This document shows positions 1-10,530 of a DNA stretch of 64,000 nt, in pieces. The stretch comes from Micropterix aruncella. Lineage: Eukaryota > Arthropoda > Insecta > Lepidoptera > Micropterigidae. The notes under the pieces were generated by a model that had not been told where the DNA came from, made no database searches, and worked only from the letters and a program-made list of their open reading frames with translations. Numbering within the stretch: position 1 is the first letter of the stretch; the number at the start of each line of letters is the position of its first letter. Both the position numbers and the translations under genes were made by a program. The stretch spans positions 38,143,850-38,207,849 of the forward strand of contig OX155952.1 in NCBI GenBank assembly GCA_944548615.1. Reading direction: 5' to 3'.

Positions 1-377
1 TTTTCCTTTGATACTGAACGCGATATATTAAATCATAATTTATTGACATTTGGACATTTAGATAATTATGTATTTGACATTTGGGCACTTTGCTAAAATA
101 ATATTCCAAATACTTCTCTTTGTACTCGACCTACCGGGTTTATTCCTGATCAATGTCAAATCAAACTGTCAAATGATGACTGACTTTTACGCCAACGTGT
201 AACGGCCGGGCCACACGATGCGGTGCGCTGCGGCGCGGCGCCTAAACGGGTGCCGCTGCGGCCTCCTATTGAATAATAAATATAATAAATGGAACGCCTC
301 AGAGCGAGGTAACGCCGCATGAGTCCTGTTTTTTCGTGCGTGCAGCAGGCTCCATCGATTTATAAGACGTTGTCACG

Positions 378-905
378 TCAATAATAATAATAAACTCTTT
401 ATTTGCACTTAATTCGTACCTATACAAAAAGGCGAGCTTATTGCCACATGGCAATGTCTTACAACTAACCTAAACACAGTGGTACATGCGCGCATTGTGA
501 AAATAAAGATTATTACATAACATACAGACAAGTGGAAGAATTTAAAACTAATAATGCCCAAGGAGAGGAAATTGGGAGAGGAACAGGAGAGAAAGGGAAG
601 AACTGGTTACTTCTTAGAAAGGTAGTAATCCTTAAGGTGAGTCTTAAGCGATGGTAAAGAAGGCGAGTGTCGTATATTTGCTGGGAGATCGTTCCAGAGT
701 CTTGCACCATGGACACAGAAAGAATAGGAATAGAAATCACTATTATGACTCGGAATTTTTAATAAACTGTCAGAGGCTGACCAAAGTACGAGACCGTGGG
801 AACTTAGTGGTTCAAAAAGCTCGTGGAGATAGGATGGTGTTAATTGGGAGAGTACACGAGTATAGGAGAGCAAGTATATGAACATTTCTTCTTTGGCGTA
901 CTGGC
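378..905 (-). mobile_element. LINE 3' fragment with (TTA)n tail
   Basis: On the minus strand this runs from the end of a reverse-transcriptase ORF (885 to 607) through a 3' UTR of about 230 bp holding an AATAAA-like signal, to a TTATTATTATTATT tail at about 378-391. The 5' end is missing, as is normal for 5'-truncated non-LTR retrotransposons. It sits inside the long-TIR DNA element at 203-1058. Confidence 0.65.
607..885 (-). pseudogene. LINE reverse transcriptase, C-terminal end only
   Basis: The last 90 or so residues of a non-LTR retrotransposon ORF2. The visible block is FCVHGARLWNDLPANIR followed by SLPSLKTHLKDYYLSKK and stop. This matches the tail that follows the reverse-transcriptase thumb in insect CR1/Jockey-type LINEs (small-residue, G-x-RLWN-x-LP, then a leucine-lysine helix). 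The catalytic palm (F/YADD) is absent. There is no credible start codon, so this is a 5'-truncated remnant and not a functional gene. The family is recognised from the C-terminal signature alone, so the clade is uncertain. Confidence 0.65.
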
Positions 906-1705
906 AACCACTTTAACTGTGCCCTATAGTCGGACATGTGCGTGCGGTGCGACGCGGACCGCGCCGTTTGCCATACCATAAATATTTGTATGTAGGACGC
1001 CGCAGCGACAGCGCTCAGGCGCCGCGCCGCAGTCGCACCGCATCGTGTGTCCCGGCCCTTACCCGGCGATTTACATTGAAGACGCTGTTTTTTTCTTATT
1101 TGAGAGCAAGAGGTTACAGCACGTGGCCTATGCTATTTAGGATGATATAATGATTCTAACATTACCACACACTTCTAAATCGGTTCAAGCGTTGTATCCC
1201 TATGTTGTATCCCAATCCTAAACATGTAACACTCCTTTTTTTAGGCAGTCGTGTAAAAAAACAATGCTTTAACAATTCATTTTATTGTGCAATTGAAAAA
1301 ACCAGTAAGAGCAATTGAAAAGTTGGCCCTGCGAAGCGGATTTCTTACGATTGCACTTGAGGCTTAATTGGTTACGCCGGACCAAGACCAAGTATGGCCG
1401 GGGAAACTCTTTGATTATTCTACCGCAACCGCGAGAGAACCAACTAACTTTGCAAAGCGCCTTGATGGTCATTTATAACTACAAAGTTTTCCGCAAACGA
1501 CTTCACTGTATCCCAATGAAAATTTAAAGGTAGGTGTATCCCTGTTTAGAACGAGATGAGAACTTTCTAGAATAAACTGTCTTAATCACTCACCACTAGC
1601 ATTCAAGCGCATAATATAATAAAATAATCATAATTCCTCCTATACAGATATAAAACCAATGACGGGTTTCAATAATATTAAACATCAATATTTTGATATT
1701 ATTAA

Positions 1706-1928
1706 TCCTACTACTATTATAAATGCGAAAGTTTGTAAGAATGTATGTATGGATGTTTGTTACTCTTTCACGCAAAAACTACTGAATGGATTTTGATGAA
1801 ACTTTACAACAATATAGCTTACACATCAGAATAATACATAGGCTATAATTTATAAAGATATAAAGCTTTCTATCATCATTATCACAATTTTCCATCACCA
1901 CGCGGGTGAAACCGCGGGGCGCAGCTAG
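1706..1928 (+). mobile_element. Non-autonomous Helitron (223 bp), first of an inverted pair
   Basis: Begins with TC after an A (A^TCCTACTACT), ends with CTAG before a T, and carries a GC-rich segment just before the end (ACCGCGGGGCGCAGCTAG). These are Helitron rules: no TIR, insertion between A and T. The body (ATAAATGCGAAAGTTTGTAAG, then CTTTCACGCAAAAACTACTG) is a sequence I know as a very abundant lepidopteran repeat. No coding capacity. Confidence 0.7.
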
Positions 1929-1946
1929 TATAGATATAAGTATACA

Positions 1947-2169
1947 CTAGCTGCGCCCCGCGGTTTCACCCGCGTGGCGATGGAAAATTGTGATAATGAC
2001 GATAAAAAACTATATATCTTTATAAATTATAGCCTATGTATTATTCTGATGTGTAAGCTATATTATTGTAAAGTTTCATCAAAATCCATTCAGTAGTTTT
2101 TGCGTGAAAGAGTAACAAACATCCATACATACATTCTTACAAACTTTCGCATTTATAACAGTAGTAGGA
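1947..2169 (-). mobile_element. Non-autonomous Helitron (223 bp), second of an inverted pair
   Basis: Same length and family as the copy at 1706-1928, in the opposite orientation, with the two CTAG (3') ends facing each other across an 18-bp spacer (1929-1946). Identity between the copies is very high, so the pair forms a palindrome with about 223-bp arms. Confidence 0.7.
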
Positions 2170-2996
2170 TATGCATATATTGATATCTATATACATATCT
2201 AATATCTATCCAAAACCTAATATTTAATATTAAATATTTCATAATTTGAAATCGATTAAATATTTAATGCAGTGTAACTAATGTCCGCTCTAGGATAAGC
2301 TAAGCTTAATGGAGCGATATGCGACATCGAATTTATTTTTATAAGATTCGTTTGTTTACACGGCTCTCGTTAGGGGTTATTGTCTTTTATTTAGGTATAG
2401 TAATTTTTAAATTTAATTTAAATAGTGTAATGTAAAATTAACATAAACTCTTAGAATCAGATCATATACACAGTGAAAATATATTTTAAAAATCAAATAG
2501 GAAAATACTAAGATTAAAATCTGTATATTATCGTTATCGTATGTTTATCGTCTACTTTATAGATGCTGTTTTTCAATCATTGTTGCTTATATAATATGTT
2601 GATATAATGTTTGCTTTATATAATGTTTTTAAAGTTATGGCTTACGAATTTGGTCTGTTCGGAAAGGTCGGATCACAGATCAGCATCTCCTTAATTTTTA
2701 TTTTTGACTTTAGGGTCCTCCAGCTGTTTAATAGCGGTAAGGAGTAGATTATAGAATTAAATGCTAAGGTATAAGTAGCTTTACTGTACTTTTGCTTTCT
2801 GTACTTTTAATAGTAGGTAGATTAATATATTTTTACAAGCTTTCATTTATCTTGCAATGTACCTATGTTTGTTTAGGTCAAATCTTATTAGCTAAATTAG
2901 AACCACTTCTTCTTATCCTGTGAAGTTGACATTTTACACGTTTGTTTTGTTCCGATCACAATGCATTTTTGTGGTGAGCATGACCTGATTCTAAAA
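2170..2996. other. AT-rich stretch, nothing recognised
   Basis: No open frame of note, no TIR and no repeat unit that recurs in the window. Mostly A/T-rich with short TATA-like runs. Confidence 0.6.
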
Positions 2997-3233
2997 CCAG
3001 GGTTGTCTCCCGACGAGGGGACTCATCAACGGTCAATAGCACAGAAACAAAATTTTGTATACGCATTCAATTATTATAGCCCGTTCTAGTGTCACCACGA
3101 CAGGGCTGCTGCACCCAGGGTTGGCTTCCGACAAGGGAACTCCTCCTCAACGGTTAACAGCACAGAAACAAAATTTTGTATACGCATTCAGTTATGACAG
3201 CCCGTTGTAAGGTTCACCCGCGACAGGGTTGGC
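2997..3233. repeat. Two tandem copies of a 118-bp unit
   Basis: CCAGGGTTG starts at 2997 and again at 3115. Both units share AGCACAGAAACAAAATTTTG followed by TATACGCATTCA and a GACAGGG block. The units differ at roughly one base in six. No coding frame is conserved between them. Function unknown. Confidence 0.8.
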
Positions 3234-3768
3234 TCAAGACAGAACATTTTAATAAAAGCTGGTTTTTTAAAATGTGTTTGTACTATTATTTTATTTTTAT
3301 TGTGTATACATAGTTTTATTGTGAGTATTATAAACCAGTTCATTACTCTTGGATAATACTTTAAAATCCTCGAGCTGAAATTTTAATATTCAATATCGTC
3401 TGACCCCGAATATAATTTATTCACTTCGTCGACCGTCCCTCCCAGGTCGAGGTTCAATTTTCCAATAATTATTGATGACGAAGAGACACCGCGGGATAAT
3501 TTATCCGAAGCACCTCTGCCTGTGCCATTAATTATAAAGTTACCGGCAGACGTCCATCGCCAGAGGCTAACTTCCCGCCGCTATCCAGTCGACAGCAAAA
3601 ATCAGACGGCCAGGCCAGCTGAGAAAACATGGGTGTGATTCTACGACCACAAATATCTTCTTCATATTACTAAGAACGTTTTTATTTTTTTATTCAAATT
3701 ATTAAACGATTGGAAAGCTCTAGTTTTTATATTTAAGTTTATATTTAAGTTTTATATTTAAGTTTATT
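3234..3768. other. Unassigned sequence with a GC-richer island
   Basis: Between about 3420 and 3640 the base composition rises well above the surroundings, but no frame stays open for long and no repeat relationship to the rest of the window was seen. It could be single-copy host DNA or an old element. Confidence 0.4.
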
Positions 3769-4139
3769 ACACGATTGCCCAACAAAAAAGGAGCGTAATG
3801 TTTTCAGGATTCATCTATGTATGTTTTCCGTTTCTTTATTTCACCATAACTTCTAAACGCTTGAACCGATTTAGAAGTAAGTATTGTTTGAATCGTTATG
3901 TCATCTTGAGTGTCATAGCCTACCTCAACTGTCAAATAAGCAGTTGTCTGAATGCCCAAATGTAAAAAATTCAATAAATTATTATAAATATATCGTGTTT
4001 AGTGCCAAATAAAAGGTCTGATTGAGTGTATTCCAGAAATATACATCTATCTATGTGAATAAATATATAAACCACAAATACCTAATAAAAATACATACAT
4101 ATAAATAAAACAATCGACTTTCTGTAACGGCAGTCGTGT
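3769..4139 (+). mobile_element. MITE, CACGACTGCC-type TIR, copy 1
   Basis: Starts ACACGATTGCCC and ends GGCAGTCGTGT, an inverted terminal repeat of about 11-12 bp with one mismatch. Internal landmarks shared with the other copies: TAACTTCTAAACGCTTGAACCG and a TATCGTGTTTAGTG block. No ORF. The target duplication could not be resolved because both flanks are A/T homopolymer-like. Confidence 0.65.
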
Positions 4140-4580
4140 TTTTTAATATTTTGAATACTTGTTATTTATTTATTTTTTAGTTTAGTTTCAGTTGTTTAGT
4201 TTTATACTTAATATTTAAATATGTTATGCAAAACTAAGGCCAAATAAAAGTTTTCACATTTAAACAAGACATTCAGGAAAGATAAAAACTCAAAGCATGA
4301 AATAAATTGAATAAATATTCATAACTTTAATAACATACTACAAAAATATAGATACTATAGTAAGATTTTATTAAAATATCAAAAGTATAGATATTACGAA
4401 TAGGAATAATATACATAATATTTTTATTAAAAATATAATATTTAAAAATATTTGATAACATTTGAGGAATACTAATCAAGATGAAAGCTGATTAGTATTC
4501 CTAAAGCCTTAATCAATATGTATATTATATGCATTATATGCATGCAACAAACTATAACCTTCTATTTAATGTTTATTTTT

Positions 4581-4966
4581 ACACGACTGCCCACCAGAAA
4601 ATGGAGTGTAATATGTTCAGGGTTCATCCATGTAAGTTTTCATTTTCCTTATTGCACCATAACTTCTAAACGCTTGAACCAATTTAGATGTCTGTGGTAT
4701 TGTTAGAATCGTAATGTCATCCGGAGTGGCATAGGGTAATCAACTGTCTAATTATCAAGTAAGCAGTTATCTAAATGTCCTAATGTCCAAATGTCAATAA
4801 ATTTATATATCGTGTTTAGTGTCAAATGAAAGGTCTGATTGAGTACATTCCAGAAATATACATTTATCTATATGGATATATACATAAACAACAAATATTT
4901 TATTAAAAAAACGTAATAAAAATAATTATAAATACAATAATTGACTTCATGTAACGGCAGTCGTGT
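4581..4966 (+). mobile_element. MITE, CACGACTGCC-type TIR, copy 2
   Basis: Starts ACACGACTGCCC and ends GGCAGTCGTGT (perfect 11-bp inverted repeat). Same body as copies at 3769-4139 and 20089-20470. The 65 bp to its left (about 4512-4580, containing ATGCATGCAACAAACTATAA) also accompany the reverse copy near 20470-20545, so this piece travelled with the MITE. No ORF. Confidence 0.65.
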
Positions 4967-5624
4967 TTTTTTTTAATATATTTACTTCTTATTTATTTAT
5001 TTTTCATTTCATATTCAGTTGTTTGGTTTTCTATTTAATATTTAAATATGTTATGCAAAACGAATGCCAACTAAAAGAGTTTACATTTAAAAAACACATA
5101 AATTTTCAGGAAAGATAATAACACATTGCATGAAATAAATTGTTTAAATATACATAACATTGGTACTATTAAAATATAATAATATAGTAAGATAATAATT
5201 AAATATAAAAAATATAGATATACCAAACAGGTTTAATATACATAATCATAGTATATTTATAATATACATAATAATCATAGCAATATTTAATATAATTTGA
5301 CGAAGGAATACTAATCACGACGAAGGCTGTAAATCGTGTTTTTAATCTCTTTGAATCAAGTATTTGACCATAAATTAAATATATTCAAACCTTGCCTTAG
5401 GAGTTATCTCTGACTTTAGGAGTATTTGTTTAAGCTCCCAAGTTCTTGTTAAAACTTACGCCGCTAATTTCTGACGAGCTACTTAGTATGTTAAGAAGCC
5501 ATGCTATGATCATGTTTGAGTTCTGCTCGATAATTGATTTAAAATGAGTAGTAAGAACACGGAATCAATTGTATAAAATAGGTAACTCTTGCTTTTCAGA
5601 CTATAGGTTCATAACTGTTTCGTG

Positions 5625-6040
5625 CAGCTTGGGCCTGATGACCTGCTTACGTTCTTAGGTCGGCTAAACCTCGACTCAGCACCTATTCGGTAGCCTCCGC
5701 GAAGAGGGACCTAACACGCAAGGACCGCTGTGAGCTCTGCAGTGACGGACAATGGGGATCAGATGTGCGGATCCAGGGGAACACTTTAGGCGTAACTAGG
5801 CGGTTTGCGTACCAGTCTGTGCCAGTCACGCTTACTCAATCCGGCGAATAGTCGAGGGAGTCTCGAGACGCATGTTTCCTGAGAAGCGGGGGTAGCTGTT
5901 AACCCTATCATTAGAAACGATCCGTTGTCCACTCGATTCCGAGTGATCTTGACCGGCAAAGTACGCCATGGATCCGCGATAGATTCGATAACTCAATTAC
6001 CGCTTGCGTCAGGTGAAGCAGACTGGAGGTAGACTGGAGA
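5625..6040 (+). repeat. R660 repeat family, old diverged copy, 3' part missing
   Basis: Homologous to the other R660 copies: the 5' block (AGGTCGGCTAAACCTCGACTC, CACCTATTCGGTAGCCTCC) matches the start of the copies at 14340 and 23390, and the middle (GAAGCGGGGGTAGCTGTTAA, GGATCCGCGATAGATTCGAT) matches the same positions in all copies. The terminal hairpin module is not present, so it is truncated or interrupted near 6040. Non-coding. Confidence 0.6.
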
Positions 6041-6704
6041 ATATAGAAATTCACAAAGATAGCTAGCTTCAAGACCAATATACCTAATGTCATTTCATAT
6101 TTATTTATTTACCTTGTAATTGATTTATGTAGAGAAATATACAGCATTTCCGAAATGAAATTTTTAAAATAATATTCAGTTATAAACCCAACATTTTTTT
6201 AATTTGATTATTAACTCAAAATGTAATAAAAGTAGAGTAGTAGTACTTAAGTAAAATTATATATAATATTTAATAAAAATGCAAAGGTAGTGTTACGGAA
6301 CAGGTTATTGCTTGTGTGTTGTAAGTGAGGAAATGTAGTGTTTGTGTCGCTGTATAAGTACCTGATTTAGTGTACTGTCAAAATGCGTTTTGTCTAAGAT
6401 TTGTAAATGAATGAATGTAAGTAAATGAATGGCATCTACTGAATATCAAATATGTGTTAAACTCTTAATTGTATAGTGGCAAAGGTTCAAAATGAGTATT
6501 TGTTTCCTAATAAAATCCCAATTTTCCATCAATTGGGATTATTACCGTTAATAAAATTGCAAAAATCAAGCGACTTGGATATCTTCAATTCGTGATAATA
6601 TGTAAATGAGTCCGCAAGGAACAACACAGATACAATGAATGAAAAGTTTTTAAAGGAATTTATTACATGTCCTATAAGTGTACTAGTTTACGCATAAGGG
6701 GGCG
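6041..6704. other. AT-rich stretch, nothing recognised
   Basis: No repeat partner in the window and no convincing coding frame was seen. Confidence 0.5.
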
Positions 6705-6707
6705 TCC

Positions 6708-7030
6708 ATTAATTACGTGAGGCGTTTAAGGGGGGGGGGGGGGAGGAAGCTATTCGAATCTCACGCGGGGAGATGGAGGATTCTCGGCAAGTATCACGTA
6801 TTTTTTTTTCCCGCAAGAAACAATGTAAAATTGAGAGAAAACTGGGTTGACATATGAAGTTTTTTTTGATAAATCAAACGCAATCAAGCACAGATAAATG
6901 TATTTACACTAAAAATACGCATTTTGAAAAAAAAAACCCACGTGAGATTAGACATCTCACGAGGGGTAGGGGGAAGGGGAGGGGGTTCGAAAAATCACCA
7001 AAATCACCTCACGTAATCAATGCACGCTCC
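6708..7030. mobile_element. 323-bp MITE with 24-25-bp TIR and probable TAA target duplication
   Basis: The left end GGGGGCGTCCATTAATTACG (then TGAGG) pairs with the right end CCTCACGTAATCAATGCACG (then CTCC), about 20 of 25 positions matching. TAA flanks both sides (6705-6707 and 7031-7033). Inside are a 14-base G run (6730-6743), a second G-rich block near 6970 and an inverted CACGTGAGAT/ATCTCACG motif. A 3-bp TNA-type duplication fits Harbinger or ISL2EU elements, but I cannot choose between them. No ORF. Confidence 0.65.
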
Positions 7031-7587
7031 TAATCAAGAACTGAAAATTACACAAACAAGATAGCGAGCAAGCAAAAGAGAACGCGAATATGGTTAATCA
7101 CATAGTCACGCAGGGGACGAGCGACGCGAGACGCAGCGACGACACGGCCCGTTCCACTTACAAATTATTAAAAGTTGCGTAACTTATTAAAACTTTGCAG
7201 GCTAAAAGCATTGCCGCGTACCGCATTAGTAAAACCTAGCTGCCCGTAAGAGCAGACATGGTATAGGTTGTTAAAAATTGTATGCGACAACGTCGTATAA
7301 ACGAGATCTCAAGGTTTGAATACGAGAGATGACCGCAGATCTTCGCCAGGTAACCCGTCTGCAAAAAAAATATGAAAGAGCAATGGGACCTTTACTATGG
7401 AAAAATTTCCCACGGCGGACAAATCTGAAACATACCTCCATTGAAAGATTTTAACCTGTAGTTTTGCTAAGGAAAGGATCATTATTGTGGCGTATGGGAA
7501 TACCGAAATATAATTACATTATTAATTCAGGAACGATGATCGTATTATTTTAATGTTGTACTGTATGTAAATGTTTAGTACTATATG
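7031..7587. other. Unassigned sequence, nothing recognised
   Basis: No long frame, TIR or repeat partner found. Immediately before 7588 is the left copy of a probable diverged target duplication (GTACTGTATGTAAATGTTTAG near 7558) belonging to the next repeat. Confidence 0.45.
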
Positions 7588-8024
7588 TAGTACTGTTTCC
7601 TATAGAGCGGGGGTGGTTGCGGACCTTACGGCGACTGCTCTTGAAACGACCATCGGCTACCCGATCCTGGGGGAACAGCCGGGCAAAGGTCGCTGTGGTC
7701 CGCGATAGATTCGGTTAACACCGTTTCACCGCTTCGTAAGGGAGACGACCGCGCAAGCGACCTCGAACTCGTAACCAATCGAGAGACTGGAGTAATCTGG
7801 TCACAATTGGAAGTAAGGGCGTGAGTGTAAGCCCGCCGGGTAACACTCCTGGCTATCTCGCGGTTAAGGCGTTGGCCTCTTACGGGCTTGTGGCGTAGCT
7901 AGATGGTGGACTGTTTTGTCCTCAAGTCTTCTGCGCTCACTCCAGGGAGATAGAACGACTAATCGTTAAAACTTCCTGAGGTGACGGGCTCGCCCGCTGT
8001 AGTCGACAACCCTAGTAGTACTGT
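7588..8024 (+). repeat. R660 repeat family, 5'-truncated copy
   Basis: Begins inside the family at TACTGTTTCCTATAGAGCGG and continues to the 3' module (ACGACTAATCGTT hairpin, then TGACGGGCTCGCCCGCTGTA, then GTCGACA). The flanks GTACTGTATGTAAATGTTTAG (7558) and GTACTGTATGTAGATATATT (about 8028) look like a diverged target duplication of about 20 bp. 5' truncation with the 3' end kept is the signature of target-primed reverse transcription. Confidence 0.65.
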
Positions 8025-9237
8025 ATGTAGATATATTTAGTGTTATTTGATGACTAGATTGATATAGCAGTTGAAATGGCAGACTCACGAGGCTGTGGTT
8101 TATAGTATTGTCAAGTTAAGCAGCACTCAAGGAGGACATAAACAAATGAAAGAAGATAAACAAATATAGTCCTTTATTATTCGTCATAATCTATGATTAT
8201 AATATTATCCAGGTTTATATATCTATGATTATATATTATAATATTATCTATGATTATAATATTATCCAGGTTTCTTCTTACCTGACTACCTTCTCCTCCC
8301 ACCTCGGAAGCCGTTGCCATGCGGAACACGTTTTAAATATTATAGCCTTTTGGAAAAACAAACATTATGATTTATTAATAAAATGGTAATAGAAATAGTA
8401 ATTATGAAAATCTCATTTTCTCAGCTTTCCCATTAGTTATGGGAATAAAATATACACAGTGGTAAAGTCCGTAACATTATCTAAAAACTTTTATTGGTTT
8501 TGTTTGTGTCCACTAGTAGGGCAAAAGTGAGAAAAAAGTTCCCAAATTCTTTATCAGTCATCTTATTTATTTTTATAGGGAAATTATTGAAAATTATTTA
8601 CAATTTCGATATTACGAAAGAATACGCAACAACGGACCCAGCCCCGGATCTTAGGAACTTTTCCAAGCTGGGTCAATAACTTGACATTGGCTTCTCTTCC
8701 CTCTAGCGTTTGAGATTTATGATTTTAAATAACACACAAAACATGGGAATTTTAGTAACCGGTAAATCAGAACCATTGAATAAATTTGCACTCTTTATTT
8801 CCTAGTAACTTTTGCTTATGTGGGACATTAATATAGAATACATTCAATTAGTGTAGACAACGCACAAGGCAGACACAACTTAAAATCTTAGATCACAGCA
8901 ATTTTTACTACCTAATTTTGCTACAGCTTTATACGTCAAGGTTTCCTTACCGCGAAAGAATCTATAACCACATTAAACTTAAAATCATAATGATACTTTT
9001 GAAAGAGTAGTTGTTAACCAAGAAAATCACCGCGAATTACTCGCATACCTAATCATCCACATAAGTACCGAACATCGCTTGACGTTCGGCCGTTCGTCTC
9101 CGCTCGTGAAGGCCGTCCTCTTATATCTGTGGGTAGGATTTTTTTCTAGGCGCGACGAGAATTCCCCTGACAGATATATCACACATACTGCGCACGCGTT
9201 CACTAACATTTCAAAATCAAATGAACACTTCACCTGT
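8025..9237. other. Unassigned, mostly AT-rich; holds a 28-bp direct repeat
   Basis: The unit ATCTATGATTATAATATTAT (then CCAGGTTT) occurs at 8189-8216 and 8246-8273, with a partial copy between them. The segment 9060-9230 is GC-richer and includes a short hairpin (CCGAACATCGCTTGACGTTCGG region) but no gene is recognisable. Confidence 0.5.
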
Positions 9238-9628
9238 AGGAGGTGTCGTGTGCAACGGGCGATCCCGACACCTCAGGCTGTTATAACGACATAGATCGTT
9301 CATTCAGCCATGATTACACAGTCTAGCTCCGCCAACGTGCCCTTGAACCCAGCGGGTCAACCTGAACCCAACGGGTTCGAGGTCGCTTGCGTGGCCTCTG
9401 CCTGACCTATTCAGTTTGAATATTTTGCGGTTTTCAGTTTGAGGTTTCAGGCCAGGTTATTCAGTTTGAATATTTTGCGGACCGCGATGCCTTTTGAATG
9501 CCATGATCACTCGGGATTGAGTGGTCGAGGGATCGATTTAAGGGTTGAAGGTCGATTTAAGGGTCGATATCTACCAACCGCTGTAATAGGAAACATACGT
9601 CTCCCGACCTCCCCGGTTATTCGCCGGC
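9238..9628 (-). repeat. R660 repeat family, old copy, 3' half (split by a younger copy)
   Basis: In reverse orientation it carries the 3' hairpin module (GATCTATGTCGTT and TCGGGATCGCCCGT), the GTCTAGCTCCGCC block and GGTTCGAGGTCGCTTGCG shared by all copies. A duplicated 23-bp block TATTCAGTTTGAATATTTTG(CGG) occurs at 9408-9430 and 9458-9480. The element is cut at 9628 by the insertion of a younger R660 copy and resumes at 10333. Confidence 0.6.
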
Positions 9629-9643
9629 TGGGGCTTTCATCGT

Positions 9644-10317
9644 CATGGGCCCGTTAGCTGGGAGCTAACGGGCCCATGATGAGGTGGCCACGATGAGCCA
9701 TGTGTTCAGGGTCGGTCACACTCACGGGTCAACACCCATCCGATGGCCTCCACGCATGGGGTGCGAACCTGGGTAGGACACTGGGTCAACCAGTCTCCCC
9801 TGGGAATCAAACCTCTGGCGCTCCTGGACGGTCTGCGCACCGAGCGGCGCAAGCCAATCGATTGTGCTCTCCGACTAACAGTCGGGGGAGTCTGGGAACT
9901 GTATTGTTTCCTATAGAGCGGGGGTGGTTGCCTACCTTACGGCGACTGCTCTTGAAATGACCATTGGCCATCCGATCCCGGTTCAGAGTCGGGCAAAGGA
10001 CGCCTTGGTCCGCGATAGATTCGGTGCGACACCGCTTTGTAAGGGAGAGGACCGCGCAAGCGACCTCGAACTCGGAACCAATCGAGAGACCGGAGAAATC
10101 TGGTCACAATTGGAAGCAAGGGCGCGAGTGTCGGCCCGCCAGGTAACATACTGGCTATCTTGCGGTAAAGGCGTTGGCTTCTTGCGGGTTGTGGCGTAGC
10201 TAGACGTCGGATTTGTAATGTCCAAAGTCTTCTACGCTCACTGCACGGTCGATAGAACGAAGAATCTTTAAAACGTCCTGCGGTGACGGGTTCGCCCGTT
10301 GTGGTGACATCTCAATA
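9644..10317 (+). repeat. R660 repeat family, full-length copy with inverted 5' end
   Basis: Full-length member flanked by a perfect 15-bp target duplication TGGGGCTTTCATCGT (9629-9643 and 10318-10332). The body runs from GGGAGCTAACGGGCCCATGA to TGACATCTCAATA. At the 5' end a 15-bp piece (CATGGGCCCGTTAGC, 9644-9658) is an exact inverted copy of 9664-9678, giving a hairpin with a 5-base loop. No poly-A tail and no conserved long ORF. It landed inside an older copy of the same superfamily. Confidence 0.75.
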
Positions 10318-10332
10318 TGGGGCTTTCATCGT

Positions 10333-10530
10333 TTTTTTCCGCATGTGCAGAGAGTGCTCAAACCGCGCGAGTATTCCTCCGGATCTGCGATCTTCTGATC
10401 CCGACCGCCTCCGACTGCAGGATTATAGCTGTGGCAGAAGCTTAAAGCGGCCCTGATATGGTAAGCGCCAATTCGAGGAGGCTACCAGATAGGAATTGAA
10501 CCGTTAGTTAAGCAAACTAGATTATATAGA
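10333..10530 (-). repeat. R660 repeat family, old copy, 5' half
   Basis: Continuation of the split copy at 9238-9628. Read in reverse, GCTTAACTAACGGTTCAATT and CCTATCTGGTAGCCTCC match the 5' block of the copies at 5625, 14340 and 23390. Confidence 0.55.

Larger units (their letters stand above)
203..1058. mobile_element. DNA transposon with long GC-rich TIRs, superfamily unassigned
   Basis: The left end (CGGCCGGGCCACACGATGCG, continuing to about 243) is repeated inverted at 1015-1058, with only a few mismatches and one indel over about 40 bp. The flanks read TAA on the left and TTA on the right, so the target duplication is unresolved. The arms are far richer in GC than the surroundings. No transposase is visible; the interior is mostly a LINE 3' fragment inserted at about 378-905. 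The superfamily cannot be named from the TIR alone. Confidence 0.6.
1..1254 (-). mobile_element. MITE with CACGACTGCC-type TIR, interrupted by a large insert
   Basis: Bases 1 to about 105 and about 1135 to 1254 match, in reverse orientation, the MITE copies at 3769-4139, 4581-4966 and 20089-20470: shared blocks include TTTATTGACATTTGGA, TTCTAAATCGGTTC and the terminal GGCAGTCGTGT near 1243. The other terminus lies off the window. The middle (about 106-1134) is foreign and contains a long-TIR element and a LINE fragment. No coding capacity is visible. Confidence 0.6.
3769..5335 (+). repeat. Tandem segmental duplication (~800-bp unit) carrying a MITE
   Basis: Unit 1 (about 3769-4500) and unit 2 (about 4581-5335) align across the MITE and then across the next 350 bp: ATTTAAATATGTTATGCAAA, CAGGAAAGATAA, GCATGAAATAAATTG and GGAATACTAATCA occur in both in the same order. 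The copies are clearly diverged. The MITE is in the same place in both, so the duplication happened after it inserted, or the repeat unit is larger than the MITE. Confidence 0.6.

Noticed and set aside
9700..10225. Overlapping 60-90-codon frames on both strands that recur in several R660 copies
   Set aside because: They recur because the repeat recurs. Frames are open in several phases on both strands, none has a recognised domain, and the diverged copies break them.
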